Assembly (NCBI GenBank): GCA_023423045.1
Contig: JAFAGA010000010.1
Coordinates: 1-64,000 of the forward strand
Source: Bacillota bacterium
GTDB lineage: Bacteria; Bacillota; Clostridia; Lachnospirales; Lachnospiraceae
Reading direction: 5' to 3'
DNA: 64,000 bases
This document shows positions 37,670 through 46,726 of the stretch, piece after piece. Below the pieces are notes generated by a model, which was not told where the DNA came from, made no database searches, and worked only from the letters and a program-made list of their open reading frames with translations. Position numbers and translations under genes: made by a program. Each line of letters begins with the position of its first letter. Positions within the stretch are counted from its first letter, which is position 1.

Positions 37670-37754
37670 GGTGACGAAGAATGCTTATAAAATCAGCCTA
37701 AGTTGGCAGCATTGCTGATAACGATGAAAAGGCTGATTTTATAAGCCGGTCACC
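37670..37754. other. Long imperfect hairpin after tpiA
   Basis: GCTTATAAAATCAGCCT (37683-37699) pairs perfectly with its complement at 37730-37746, and GGTGAC (37670-37675) with GTCACC (37749-37754). There is no T-run. It may end or stabilise the pgk-tpiA transcript. Confidence 0.7.
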
Positions 37755-37922
37755 GTAAAAATAAATTATGGCCTTTGGCCGGATGCATAATCCGGTGAGA
37801 GGATTGTAAGGCCGGAGGAATGGCGAAAAACCCAGGAAGCCGGCAGTTTTAAGAAGCAGGAAAATAACATGCCATTCATATTCATAGGGAAAGTATGCAA
37901 CAATTATTTATAGTGGTATGAT

Positions 37923-38010
37923 TATAATAAAGGCGTAGAGAGTATGCCGCAAGCTTGCTTGCAGGTATGCGAACGGAGCCGGGGATCATGAACATGGTTT
38001 ATGTTCATGA
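37923..38010 (+). repeat. Dispersed structured repeat, copy A
   Basis: An 88-bp unit starting TATAATAAAGGCGTAGAGAG, with palindrome GCAAGCTTGC, then GCGAACGGAGCC and the perfect hairpin ATCATGAACAT-GGTTT-ATGTTCATGAT. Copy B follows directly; copy C is at 18646 in inverted orientation. Confidence 0.85.
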
Positions 38011-38098
38011 TATAATAAAGGCGTAGAGAGTATGCAAGCTTGCTTGAAAGCATGTGAACGGAGCCGGAGATCATGAACACGATTTATGTTCATGATAT
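38011..38098 (+). repeat. Dispersed structured repeat, copy B
   Basis: A head-to-tail neighbour of copy A with about 85-90% identity by eye; it keeps the AAGGCGTAGAGAGTATGC block, the GAACGGAGCCGG block and the ATGAACA hairpin. It ends about 115 bp before gpmI. Confidence 0.85.
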
Positions 38099-38211
38099 GA
38101 TATAGGGCGCTGGATTTGTGCTGTACATTTAGAGTTAGGCAGCGGTGTGACTGCTGCATGAGTGGTAAGGGAAGACTGGATAACAGGACTTCTCAGTAAA
38201 GGAGCAAAATT

Positions 38212-39753
38212 ATGAGCAAAAAACCTACAGTATTAATGATATTAGACGGCTATGGTCTGAATGAAACGAAAGAAGCCAATGCGGTAGCGGAAGCAAGTAC
38301 CCCCGTGATGGATAAATTGATGGCTGAATATCCCTTTGTGAAAGGCTATGCCAGCGGAATGGCAGTGGGACTGCCGGATGGACAGATGGGTAATTCCGAG
38401 GTTGGGCATATCAATATGGGTGCCGGGCGAATTGTATATCAGGAGCTGACCAGAATAACCAAGGAGATTAAGGACGGCGATTTCTTTAAGAATGCGGCAT
38501 TGCTTGCGGCCATTGATAACTGCAAGAGAAATAATTCGGATTTGCATCTTTACGGATTGCTTTCCGACGGCGGTGTTCACAGCCACAATACCCATCTCTA
38601 TGCTTTGCTGGAGCTTGCGAAAAAGCAGGGCTTAACTAATGTGTATGTTCATGCTTTCCTGGATGGACGTGATACCCCTCCGTCCTCCGGTAAGGGCTTT
38701 GTGGAAGAGCTTTGGGAACAGATGAAAATCATCGGTGTAGGCAAGATTGCCACAGTCATGGGAAGATATTATGTAATGGACCGTGATAACCGTTGGGACC
38801 GTGTGGAAAAAGCATATCGTGCCATGGTATACGGTGAGGGAGAGAAGGCTGAGAGCGGAGTGCTTGCAGTACAAAATTCCTACGATGCGGAGAAATATGA
38901 TGAATTTGTTATTCCTACGGTTGTGGTAGAGGATGGCAAGCCGGTAGCGACTATCAAAGACAAAGATTCAGTCATTTTCTTTAACTTCAGACCGGACAGG
39001 GCGAGAGAGATTACAAGAGCTTTCTGTGATGAGGAGTTCAAGGGCTTTGACAGGGGAGATAGACCGGAGCTTACTTATGTATGCTTCTCCGAATATGATA
39101 TTACTATTCCCAATAAGATAGTTGCGTTCCACAAGGTATCCATAGACAATACCTTTGGACAGTTTCTTGCCGCACATCACAAAACCCAGCTTCGCCTTGC
39201 TGAAACGGAGAAATATGCTCATGTTACCTTCTTCTTTAATGCCGGCATAGAGGTGCCGAATGAAGGAGAGGATCGTATTCTTGTGAATTCCCCCAAGGTT
39301 GCCACCTATGATCTTCAGCCGGAGATGAGTGCATTTGAAGTGGCCGATCATCTGGTAGAGGCAATCAAATCAGGGAAATACGATGTAATTATTGTAAACT
39401 TTGCCAATCCGGATATGGTTGGCCATACCGGTATTGAAGATGCAGCCATAAAAGCGATTGAAACGGTGGATCAATGTGCCGGAAGAGCAGTGGAAGCATT
39501 GCTTGAGGTGGACGGCCAAATGTTTATCTGTGCGGATCACGGTAATGCGGAGCAGCTTGTGGATTATACCACTCATGAGCCCTTTACCGCTCATACCACT
39601 AATCCGGTTCCCTTTATTCTGGTTAATTATGATAAGGATTACACCTTGGCGGAAGGCGGATGTCTTGCCGATATTATTCCTACTCTGATTGAGATGATGG
39701 ATATGGTGAAACCGGAGGAAATGACCGGAAAGTCCTTACTGATTAAAAAATAA
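38212..39753 (+). CDS. gpmI: 2,3-bisphosphoglycerate-independent phosphoglycerate mutase
   Basis: A 513-aa Mn-dependent alkaline-phosphatase-superfamily enzyme converting 3- to 2-phosphoglycerate. Metal-binding motifs are intact: MILDGYGL (D12), the phosphoserine loop GNSEVGHINMGAGRIVYQ, FLDGRDTPP, NPDMVGHTG and CADHGNAEQL, with HTTNPVPFILV near the end. The length is standard (about 510 aa). AAAGGAGC lies before the ATG. It is separated from tpiA by 565 bp of hairpin and repeat DNA, so it probably has its own promoter that I could not place with confidence. Confidence 0.98.
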   Translation: MSKKPTVLMILDGYGLNETKEANAVAEASTPVMDKLMAEYPFVKGYASGMAVGLPDGQMGNSEVGHINMGAGRIVYQELTRITKEIKDGDFFKNAALLAAIDNCKRNNSDLHLYGLLSDGGVHSHNTHLYALLELAKKQGLTNVYVHAFLDGRDTPPSSGKGFVEELWEQMKIIGVGKIATVMGRYYVMDRDNRWDRVEKAYRAMVYGEGEKAESGVLAVQNSYDAEKYDEFVIPTVVVEDGKPVATIKDKDSVIFFNFRPDRAREITRAFCDEEFKGFDRGDRPELTYVCFSEYDITIPNKIVAFHKVSIDNTFGQFLAAHHKTQLRLAETEKYAHVTFFFNAGIEVPNEGEDRILVNSPKVATYDLQPEMSAFEVADHLVEAIKSGKYDVIIVNFANPDMVGHTGIEDAAIKAIETVDQCAGRAVEALLEVDGQMFICADHGNAEQLVDYTTHEPFTAHTTNPVPFILVNYDKDYTLAEGGCLADIIPTLIEMMDMVKPEEMTGKSLLIKK

Positions 39754-39754
39754 G

Positions 39755-39783
39755 TTGAAATAATTCCTGTTCTATGGTAGAAT
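39755..39783 (+). promoter_or_regulatory. secG promoter
   Basis: TTGAAA (39755-39760), 17-bp spacer ending TGG, TAGAAT (39778-39783), directly after the gpmI stop and 28 bp before the secG start. Confidence 0.65.
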
Positions 39784-39810
39784 TGAGTTTAGTTTTTAGG
39801 AGGTGTGGAC

Positions 39811-40050
39811 ATGGAGGCATTAAAGCTAATCGTTCAGATTATATACATTTTGGTATGTATAGCATTAACATTCGTAGTGTTAAAGCAGGAAGGTAAGACA
39901 GGCGGTTTATCCGGTGCTATTACAGGTACGGGCGAGACTTACTGGAGTAAGAATAAAGGACGTTCTGTTGAGGGTACTCTTGTGAGGGTAACGGAGTATT
40001 TAGCGGCAGCATTCATTATTCTTTCCATTATTTTATGCTTGAAGTGGTAA
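39811..40050 (+). CDS. secG: Preprotein translocase subunit SecG
   Basis: A 79-aa membrane protein, a non-essential part of the SecYEG protein-export channel. It has two membrane helices (IVQIIYILVCIALTFVVL and EYLAAAFIILSIILCL) around a loop with the conserved LKQEGKTGGLSGAITG and ETYWSKNKGRS. ATG 39811 is used (AGGAGG 7 nt upstream); GTG 39805 overlaps that site. It is followed by a perfect terminator. The position before rnr-smpB-ssrA is the common Firmicute order. Confidence 0.96.
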   Translation: MEALKLIVQIIYILVCIALTFVVLKQEGKTGGLSGAITGTGETYWSKNKGRSVEGTLVRVTEYLAAAFIILSIILCLKW

Positions 40051-40076
40051 TAATTAAGATAAGTTAGCATTCAAAA

Positions 40077-40108
40077 ACACTCTGAAATTGCTCAGAGTGT
40101 TTTTTTTA
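40077..40108 (+). terminator. secG terminator
   Basis: ACACTCTGA, 6-nt loop, TCAGAGTGT, then seven to eight T. Confidence 0.95.
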
Positions 40109-40115
40109 ATTTCTT

Positions 40116-40144
40116 ATTTTAAAACAACTAATCTATGGTATACT
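40116..40144 (+). promoter_or_regulatory. Candidate extended -10 promoter for rnr
   Basis: TATACT (40139-40144) preceded by TGG as an extended -10; the -35 (ATTTTA) is poor. The start codon is 53 bp downstream. Confidence 0.4.
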
Positions 40145-40196
40145 AGAAGTATATAGTAAAATCGTTGCAAAAGAGTTTTGAAGGCAGGTGTATTGA

Positions 40197-42356
40197 ATGA
40201 AGGAAAATGAAATATTGAAAGAAAAGAAGCAGATGTTGGAGGAGTTATTTGCCAGCAAGGAATATAAACCGATGAGATTTAAGGATCTGGTGGGATTGTT
40301 ACAGGTGCCCCGAGGTGCGAAGCATGAGCTTAAGCTGTTGTTGGACCAGCTGATCTCCTCAGGGAAGCTGATGCTGGATGGCCAGAGCCGCTACCGGCTG
40401 CCGGGAGACGATGTGAAGCAGGGTGTTTTTTCCGGGACCCAGAGAGGCTTCGGGTTTGTGTCTGTAGAGGGAGAGGAGCAGGATATTTTTATTCCTGCGG
40501 AGTCGACCAGAGGAGCGCTTCATGGTGACAGGGTCATGATAGTCATTAAGGAGGGTCAATCCGGACCCCGAAAGGAAGGAGAGGTGACCGGAATCCTCGA
40601 GAGAGGCAGTAACGAAGTAGTCGGAACCTTTGAGAAGGGGAAGAATTATGGCTTTGTTCTTCCGGACAACCAGAAGTTTGGCAAGGATATCTTTATCCCG
40701 AAAGAATTCACCAAGGGAGCGGTCAGCGGACATAAGGTGGTTGTAAAGCTGACCAGCTATGGCGATGCGTCTTCTAACCCGGAGGGCAGGGTGGTTGAAA
40801 TTCTGGGGCATGTGAATGATCCCGGTGTTGATATTATGTCTGTTGTCAGGGCGTATGAGCTTCCGGTGGAATTTTCGGATGAAGTGATGCGCTCCCTGGG
40901 CTCTGTTCCGGATGAAGTTGATCCGGAGGAAATAAAAAGGCGGAAGGATATCAGGAATATCACAACGGTTACCATCGACGGTGAGGATGCAAAGGATCTG
41001 GATGATGCCATCACTCTCAGCAAAGAAGGGGACATCTATCGTCTTGGTGTTCATATTGCGGATGTAACGCATTATGTAAGAGAAGGAGAGCCTCTGGACA
41101 GGGAAGCGTTAAAAAGAGGAACCAGTGTGTATCTGGTGGACCGGGTAATACCCATGCTTCCGCATAAATTATCCAACGGAATCTGCTCCTTGAACCCCGG
41201 AGTGGACCGCCTGGCGCTAAGCTGCTTTATGGATATTGATTCCAACGGAACGGTTCTGGGACATGAGATTGCCGAGACTGTGATTCGCTCGGACAGGCGT
41301 ATGACCTATACCAATGTGGCTAAAATTGTAGAAGGAAGCGATGAAGAGGTAATCCGGGAATGCGAAGAGCTGGTACCGATGTTTTTGCTGATGCAGGAAC
41401 TGGCAGAGGTTCTGAGGGAAAGAAGGAATAAGCGGGGATCCATCAATTTTGATTTTCCGGAAAGTAAGATTGTTGTGGATAAGAGAGGAAAGCCTCTTGA
41501 GGTAAAGCCCTATGAGCGGAATAAAGCAACCAAAATTATTGAGGAATTCATGCTGATCGCCAATGAAACCATTGCGGAAGATTTCTTCTGGCAGGAAATT
41601 CCCTTTGTGTACCGTACCCACGATAATCCGGATGAAGAGAAGATTAAGAAGCTGGCTATTTTTATTAATAATTTCGGATACAGCATACGGCTGGGCCAGG
41701 AGGAAATTCATCCGAAGGAGCTGCAGAAGCTGTTGCTGAAGGTGGAGGATACTCCGGAGGAAGCGTTAATTAGCAGGTTGACTCTAAGATCTATGAAGCA
41801 GGCAAAGTATACCATAACCAATACCGGCCATTTCGGCTTGTCCGCAAAATATTACTGCCACTTCACCTCACCCATCAGGCGTTATCCGGATCTTCAGATT
41901 CACCGCATTATCAAGGAGAATATAAGCGGCAAGCTGGGAGAGAAACGCAGAACTCATTATGAGAAGATATTGTTCGAGGTGGCGGAGCGTTCCAGCAAGA
42001 CAGAGCGCCGTGCCGATGAGGCGGAGCGTGAGGTTGAGAAGCTGAAGAAGGTTGAGTATATGAAGGAGCATATCGGCGAGAGCTTTGAAGGTGTTATCTC
42101 GGGCGTCACCTCCTGGGGAATGTATGTGGAACTGCCCAACACAATAGAGGGTATGATCCGTGTCAGTGAGATGAAGGATGATTACTATATTTACGATGAA
42201 GAGCGCTACCAGATGATCGGAGAGCATACCAAAAAAGTATATAAATTAGGGCAAAAGGTTACGATAGAGGTGGTAAATGCCGATAAGATTCTACGAACCA
42301 TTGATTTTGCTCTTGTGGAGGCAGAGCCTCCTATGGAAAGGAGCCTTGGAGAATAA
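40197..42356 (+). CDS. rnr: Ribonuclease R
   Basis: A 719-aa 3'-5' exoribonuclease that degrades structured RNA and works with SmpB-tmRNA on stalled messages. Domains in order: winged helix (1-65), two cold-shock domains (about 70-225), the RNB catalytic domain (about 250-590) with TIDGEDAKDLDDAITL carrying the catalytic aspartates and HYCHFTSPIRRYPDLQIHR, and a C-terminal S1 domain (FEGVISGVTSWGMYVELPNT). The usual basic tail is short. smpB begins immediately after its stop. Confidence 0.97.
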   Translation: MKENEILKEKKQMLEELFASKEYKPMRFKDLVGLLQVPRGAKHELKLLLDQLISSGKLMLDGQSRYRLPGDDVKQGVFSGTQRGFGFVSVEGEEQDIFIPAESTRGALHGDRVMIVIKEGQSGPRKEGEVTGILERGSNEVVGTFEKGKNYGFVLPDNQKFGKDIFIPKEFTKGAVSGHKVVVKLTSYGDASSNPEGRVVEILGHVNDPGVDIMSVVRAYELPVEFSDEVMRSLGSVPDEVDPEEIKRRKDIRNITTVTIDGEDAKDLDDAITLSKEGDIYRLGVHIADVTHYVREGEPLDREALKRGTSVYLVDRVIPMLPHKLSNGICSLNPGVDRLALSCFMDIDSNGTVLGHEIAETVIRSDRRMTYTNVAKIVEGSDEEVIRECEELVPMFLLMQELAEVLRERRNKRGSINFDFPESKIVVDKRGKPLEVKPYERNKATKIIEEFMLIANETIAEDFFWQEIPFVYRTHDNPDEEKIKKLAIFINNFGYSIRLGQEEIHPKELQKLLLKVEDTPEEALISRLTLRSMKQAKYTITNTGHFGLSAKYYCHFTSPIRRYPDLQIHRIIKENISGKLGEKRRTHYEKILFEVAERSSKTERRADEAEREVEKLKKVEYMKEHIGESFEGVISGVTSWGMYVELPNTIEGMIRVSEMKDDYYIYDEERYQMIGEHTKKVYKLGQKVTIEVVNADKILRTIDFALVEAEPPMERSLGE

Positions 42357-42821
42357 GTGGGGGAAAATATTAAGTTGATCGCCAACAATAAGAAGGCGTA
42401 CTTTGATTATTTTATAGAGGATAAGTTTGAGGCAGGAATTGCGCTGCACGGAACTGAGGTAAAGTCACTGCGTATGGGAAAATGCAGCTTAAAGGAGTCC
42501 TTTCTCCGGATTGAGAAGGGAGAGATGTACATCTACAATATGCACATCAGCCCCTATGAGAAGGGAAATATCTTTAATAAGGATCCCTTAAGGGTACGAA
42601 AGCTTCTCATGCACAAATATGAAATTAATAAAATCGCAGGTCAGCTGGTACTGAAGGGTTATACTTTGGTACCGCTGCAGATTTATTTTAAAGGAAGTCT
42701 GGTTAAGGTAGAGGTTGGTCTGGCACGCGGCAAAAAGCTTTATGATAAGCGTGAAGAAATCGCGAAGAAGGATCAGCGAAGAGAAGCAGAGAAGGACTTT
42801 AAGGTGAAAAATCTGTACTAA
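42357..42821 (+). CDS. smpB: SsrA-binding protein SmpB
   Basis: A 154-aa RNA-binding protein that delivers tmRNA to stalled ribosomes. Conserved features: [38 protein letters not shown], the central [19 protein letters not shown] segment, and the C-terminal tail [19 protein letters not shown]. It starts at GTG 42357, directly behind the rnr stop, with GGAG about 6 nt upstream inside rnr. Translation is probably coupled to rnr. The RNA partner ssrA is 1.85 kb downstream. Confidence 0.97.
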   Translation: MGENIKLIANNKKAYFDYFIEDKFEAGIALHGTEVKSLRMGKCSLKESFLRIEKGEMYIYNMHISPYEKGNIFNKDPLRVRKLLMHKYEINKIAGQLVLKGYTLVPLQIYFKGSLVKVEVGLARGKKLYDKREEIAKKDQRREAEKDFKVKNLY

Positions 42822-42876
42822 TGAATGAAGTAATGGAGGCAGAGGATAAAGGGATGTAAAGTACGAAGGAGGCGGA

Positions 42877-44454
42877 ATGTCTATCATGAGAAGGAGTAAG
42901 CTTGCAGTTTTAACCGCAATTATACTGATACTTTCCCATATTGGACCATGGGACAGTTTAACGGCAGCAGCGGCTCAGAAAAACGGACCGATGGTTACCC
43001 TGACGCAAGCCGGACAGGTATTGGATACCATCACCTATAACGGTGTTACGGTGGAGGCAATCTACACCAATGGGCCTCATTCAGGTTCCGATGTGACTTA
43101 TAGCTGTGCAGCATTTGTGAAGAAGTTTTATTCATCTGTCTATGGAATTAATGTATATAATTTGATATCAACCCAAAGCATACCTCTGGTGTATGATAAC
43201 AAAGGAAATTTTTCTATGACGGATCAGCCCAGGGTAGGGGATATTGTACGAGATAATAAAAGTACCCATTGGGCCATTGTGAAAGCAATTGACGGAGATA
43301 TCATTACTCTGATACAGCAAAATTACCGCAGCGGTGAAAAGGCCTGGTTTGGCTGCACGATTGAACGGCAGGATACGAGATTTTCGTATTTTACTTATAG
43401 CAACCGGATCGAGGGAGGAAAGACGGAAGAAGAAAAGCCGGAGGATGCAAATGCGGGAGATGCAAATACGGAAGGAGCAAATACGGATATAACTGGGGTT
43501 GCTTACGCACTGCTTCCGGGCGGAGATGGAATCTATGAACTATTTCAGGCAGCGACGATGAATCTTATGAATGCCCCAATGAATGCTTCAAAGATAGACT
43601 CGGCAAATACCTTGGCGGAAATGATGGATGGAAGAGTGCTGATGTCAAAGTATGAGGACAGTGATCGGCAAAGACTTAGCATCGTTAACTTGGGCGAGGG
43701 CAGATATTCAATGCAATTTCTCTCGGATCAGAATTTTTTGGGAATGACAGAGGATGGAAAGTATATAACATCGGGCATTTCGTCACAAGGTTTTGTTTTT
43801 GTGGAAAGAGGGAACGGGTTGTATTCCATATCCCCTGCCGATAACAGGGAATATGTTCTTACGTCGGTCCAGGCTTCCTCTGGAGGGGGGCAGCAGGAAT
43901 TAGTGCTCCGGGAATATACCGGAGCGATGGAGGAATTGTGGTATTTCAATCAACGCTCTACCATAGCGCTGACATTGACTCCCAAAGAAGCCGAAAATAA
44001 AAAGACCCTGTATACAGGATATCAGGATTACATAATTCGCATCAATCAGCAAAAGGACAATGCTGCTGTAACTTATAGCTCCAGTGCCCCGGAGATTGCA
44101 GCTGTAGATGAAAACGGAACCGTCCGCCCGTTGAAAAAGGGTGCGGCAGTCATCACTATCCAGGTACAGCAGGATAATATCTCATATCAGCTTTTTGTTG
44201 CAATCACTGTAAAAGACCCATATCTTAAATTGACGGCATCGGAAAAGGAGCTTGCCGCAGGCGAAAGCATTAGCATCAAGGCGAAAAAATACGGGACGAA
44301 AGCAGCGATAACCTGGCAGGTATCGGACAAGTCCATCGCGGCAATTCAGAGTAAAACCGGCGAATTAAGTGCCAAGAAGTCCGGAACGGTGACTGTTACT
44401 GCGAAAACAAAGGATGGAGTAACAGCGAAGATCAAGATAAAGGTAGTGGGATAG
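42877..44454 (+). CDS. Secreted CHAP/NlpC-like protein with beta-trefoil-like and Big_2 domains
   Basis: A 525-aa exported protein. The signal peptide is followed by a domain (about 40-180) with a likely catalytic Cys in VTYSCAAFVKKFYSSVYG and His in DNKSTHWAIVKAIDGD, the C-H arrangement of CHAP or NlpC/P60 cell-wall hydrolases. An acidic linker (EEEKPEDANAGDANTEGA) leads to a beta-rich region (about 210-365) that resembles a ricin-like trefoil, then two Big_2 units (TYSSSAPEIAAVDENGTVRP and TWQVSDKSIAAIQSKTGELS). It is probably a wall-targeted peptidase or amidase; the substrate is unproven. GGAGG lies 4 nt before ATG 42877; ATG 42886 is an alternative. It lies between smpB and ssrA. Confidence 0.78.
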   Translation: MSIMRRSKLAVLTAIILILSHIGPWDSLTAAAAQKNGPMVTLTQAGQVLDTITYNGVTVEAIYTNGPHSGSDVTYSCAAFVKKFYSSVYGINVYNLISTQSIPLVYDNKGNFSMTDQPRVGDIVRDNKSTHWAIVKAIDGDIITLIQQNYRSGEKAWFGCTIERQDTRFSYFTYSNRIEGGKTEEEKPEDANAGDANTEGANTDITGVAYALLPGGDGIYELFQAATMNLMNAPMNASKIDSANTLAEMMDGRVLMSKYEDSDRQRLSIVNLGEGRYSMQFLSDQNFLGMTEDGKYITSGISSQGFVFVERGNGLYSISPADNREYVLTSVQASSGGGQQELVLREYTGAMEELWYFNQRSTIALTLTPKEAENKKTLYTGYQDYIIRINQQKDNAAVTYSSSAPEIAAVDENGTVRPLKKGAAVITIQVQQDNISYQLFVAITVKDPYLKLTASEKELAAGESISIKAKKYGTKAAITWQVSDKSIAAIQSKTGELSAKKSGTVTVTAKTKDGVTAKIKIKVVG

Positions 44455-44600
44455 AAAGGCGAAATTTTGGCGGCGGAGAACACTTGATAATATCCAGCGG
44501 CCTCGGGTTGTGACCGACAAGATTCTGTAATATTCGATGATACTTGGTAATGCATCCATAAAAATATTATAAAGCTGCTATAAAAAATGTTCAGGATTAC

Positions 44601-44629
44601 TTGACACAGTAATATATTTGTATTACGAT
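44601..44629 (+). promoter_or_regulatory. ssrA promoter
   Basis: A perfect TTGACA (44601-44606), 17-bp spacer, TACGAT (44624-44629). The mature tmRNA 5' end is about 43 nt downstream, leaving a short precursor for RNase P. Confidence 0.65.
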
Positions 44630-44671
44630 ATAGATGCGTTTGAAAACCGTATAGTTGCAATCTTACCTAAC

Positions 44672-45034
44672 GGGGTTGTACTGGTTTCGACGGGGGTTTT
44701 GAAATTGTGGAAGCCATTCGCAGACTAGGACTGCGTCACCAACTTAGAACTAAAATTAAACGCAAACAATAATTACGAATTAGCTGCTGCATAAAGCAGC
44801 TTGTCGACCCTAGGCAACCCGCGGCTTAGGAGCTCGGCATCAAATTAGCGGAGCCCTCTATCTCCAAAGCTTTGAGGAGGTAGAAGATTTATGAAGCTAC
44901 CGAAACCATGAGCCTGTCTGTCGGCGCTTGGCGGAGGGAACAGCGGACTTCGGGTTCGCATAATAGATAGACTGTAATGGGAGAAACTGCAATGAATGGG
45001 CTTTCGGACAGGGGTTCAACTCCCCTCAGCTCCA
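44672..45034 (+). ncRNA. ssrA: Transfer-messenger RNA (tmRNA)
   Basis: About 363 nt. The 5' end GGGGTTGTACTGGTTTCGAC is the universal tmRNA start, and its GGGGTTG pairs with CAGCTCC at the 3' end to form the tRNA-like acceptor stem; the T-arm is ACAGGGG-TTCAACT-CCCCT. The tag reading frame resumes at GCA 44762 and reads ANNNYELAAA then TAA (44792-44794). The reading frame is followed by pseudoknot-type pairings. The CCA end is not encoded. It acts with SmpB, two genes upstream, in rescue of stalled ribosomes. Confidence 0.97.
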
Positions 45035-45040
45035 TACTTA

Positions 45041-45067
45041 AACCTTGAGAAATCAAGGTTTTTTTAT
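45041..45067 (+). terminator. ssrA terminator
   Basis: AACCTTGA-GAAA-TCAAGGTT followed by a T-run. A perfect 8-bp stem with a GAAA loop. Confidence 0.95.
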
Positions 45068-45097
45068 TGTTGTAATATGTACTGAATTCTGCTTTTG

Positions 45098-45130
45098 GAT
45101 CCATACTTAAACCTTGAGAAATCAAGATTT
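45098..45130 (+). repeat. Partial second copy of the ssrA 3' tail and terminator
   Basis: TCCATACTTAAACCTTGAGA and the next residues of the ssrA tail recur here, including a TCAAGATTTTTT terminator arm, but without the T-arm. Together with the copy at 46543 this suggests recombination at the ssrA 3' end. Confidence 0.75.
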
Positions 45131-45223
45131 TTTCTGCAAAAGAAAAGACTGAGAAAGGTACTAATTTATTGCTGAATTATGCATATATAAGTAGTAAATG
45201 GTATATTTCATTATGAGGTAAAT

Positions 45224-46498
45224 ATGGTGATTTACACAGTTCAGCCCGGGAATACAATTTATTCAATAGCAGAATATTTCAATGTTCCGTATATGCGATT
45301 GGTACACCAGAACATCATCCAGCCAAATTATGACTTAGCAGTTGGGCAAAATCTTGTAATAACATATCCCGAACAAGTTCATTATATTCAGAGTGGTGAT
45401 ACACTTCAAAGTATTGCTGATGCATATGGAGTATCCGAGATACAATTAATGCAAAACAACCCACAAATTTCAGATAGAGATTACCTTTATATTGGTGAGG
45501 AAATAATCATCAGTTATGCAAAAGATATTGAGGAAATCGAAGTCAATGGCTATGCTTTTTCTTACATTAATGTAGATATATTAAAAAAAACATTGCCTTT
45601 TTTGACTTATCTAACAATTTTGGGTTATCAAATAACAGCGACAGGAGATATAAACGTTCCAGACGATACTAATATTATTAAAATTACAAGAGAATATGGT
45701 GTTGCGCCTTTAATGATGTGTTCTACCTTAAATATACAGGGAGAAGGAAGCTTTGAAATAACTCATACAATATTGAACGATAAAAATATTCAGGAGAATT
45801 ACATTAATAATATATTACGAATCCTAAGACAAAATAATTTATCGGGAATAAACTTTGGATGTCAATTTATTTTGAAAGAGGACTTACAAAATTATATAAA
45901 CCTTATGGCAGAGGTAAAATTAAAATTGCAAGAGGAAGGTTATCTTGTATTTATTACAATTGTGCCTTCTACCTTTGGGTTTGTTCCGGACGGCAATAAT
46001 GACTCACCTTACTTTTATCAGATTGGTCAGATAGCAGATAGAGTAATACTTATTTCATACCAATGGACATACGCATATATACCTTTGGTTGAACAAACGA
46101 CAGTAAAATTTCTTGATAAATATGTGCAATACATGGTAACACAAATACCTCCAGAGAAAATACTTGTTGGAATTACAAGAGTTGTATATGATTGGGAATT
46201 GCCGTATGTGGAAGAGAGATTGCTTGTTAATTCTCTCACCAATACTTCGGCATTAAATTTAGCTAATAGTTTGGGTGTAGATATATTATTTGATGAAGAA
46301 ACTCAAACTCCTTACTTTTATTATACATTTAATGGAGTAGAACATTTTGTTTGGTTTAAAGATGCTAAAACAATCATTAGTATTTTGGACTTGGTGAATA
46401 AATATCATCTTGCAGGAATTAGTGTTTGGAGTATAATGGATTTCGGACCACAAACATGGACAATTATATATTCTACATACGATATAACTAAAGTTTAA
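45224..46498 (+). CDS. LysM + GH18-like protein (SleL/YaaH type), catalytic residues lost
   Basis: A 424-aa protein with two LysM peptidoglycan-binding modules (YTVQPGNTIYSIAEYFNVPY and YIQSGDTLQSIADAYGVSEI) and a TIM-barrel like that of spore cortex glucosaminidases SleL/YaaH. The GH18 signature DGVNIDFE is here SGINFGCQFI (about residues 207-216): the Asp is Gly and the catalytic Glu is Gln. The late barrel strand KYHLAGISVWSIMDFG is kept. It is probably a wall- or cortex-binding pseudoenzyme. No signal peptide, as in several spore-coat members. The gene is clearly more AT-rich than its neighbours and lies between two copies of the ssrA 3' end, so transfer is likely. GAGGT precedes the ATG. 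Confidence 0.82.
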   Translation: MVIYTVQPGNTIYSIAEYFNVPYMRLVHQNIIQPNYDLAVGQNLVITYPEQVHYIQSGDTLQSIADAYGVSEIQLMQNNPQISDRDYLYIGEEIIISYAKDIEEIEVNGYAFSYINVDILKKTLPFLTYLTILGYQITATGDINVPDDTNIIKITREYGVAPLMMCSTLNIQGEGSFEITHTILNDKNIQENYINNILRILRQNNLSGINFGCQFILKEDLQNYINLMAEVKLKLQEEGYLVFITIVPSTFGFVPDGNNDSPYFYQIGQIADRVILISYQWTYAYIPLVEQTTVKFLDKYVQYMVTQIPPEKILVGITRVVYDWELPYVEERLLVNSLTNTSALNLANSLGVDILFDEETQTPYFYYTFNGVEHFVWFKDAKTIISILDLVNKYHLAGISVWSIMDFGPQTWTIIYSTYDITKV

Positions 46499-46542
46499 AT
46501 ATCGTATCTTGTTTACTAAAGCAGGAAGGAAATACGGGTTTC

Positions 46543-46599
46543 TTCGGACAGGGGTTCAACTCCCCTCAGCTCTATACTTATAACTTTGAGAAATCAAGG
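46543..46599 (+). repeat. Duplicated tmRNA 3' end (attachment-site-like)
   Basis: TTCGGACAGGGGTTCAACTC and the following T-arm, acceptor strand and hairpin arm repeat 45003-45058 almost exactly (CTCTATACTTATAAC versus CTCCATACTTAAAC). The tmRNA 3' end is a classical integrase target, and this is the expected far-end duplicate. No integrase gene lies between the copies. Confidence 0.8.
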
Positions 46600-46726
46600 T
46601 GTTGCATTTCATGTTGCATATAAGTTCTTAAAATTGCATTTTTTAGCGGCCGGGATAGTATTGTATGAGATGAGAAAAAGATGGCATACTAAAAGTGTAA
46701 ATTCATTTATGCAAGGAGGATTTATT

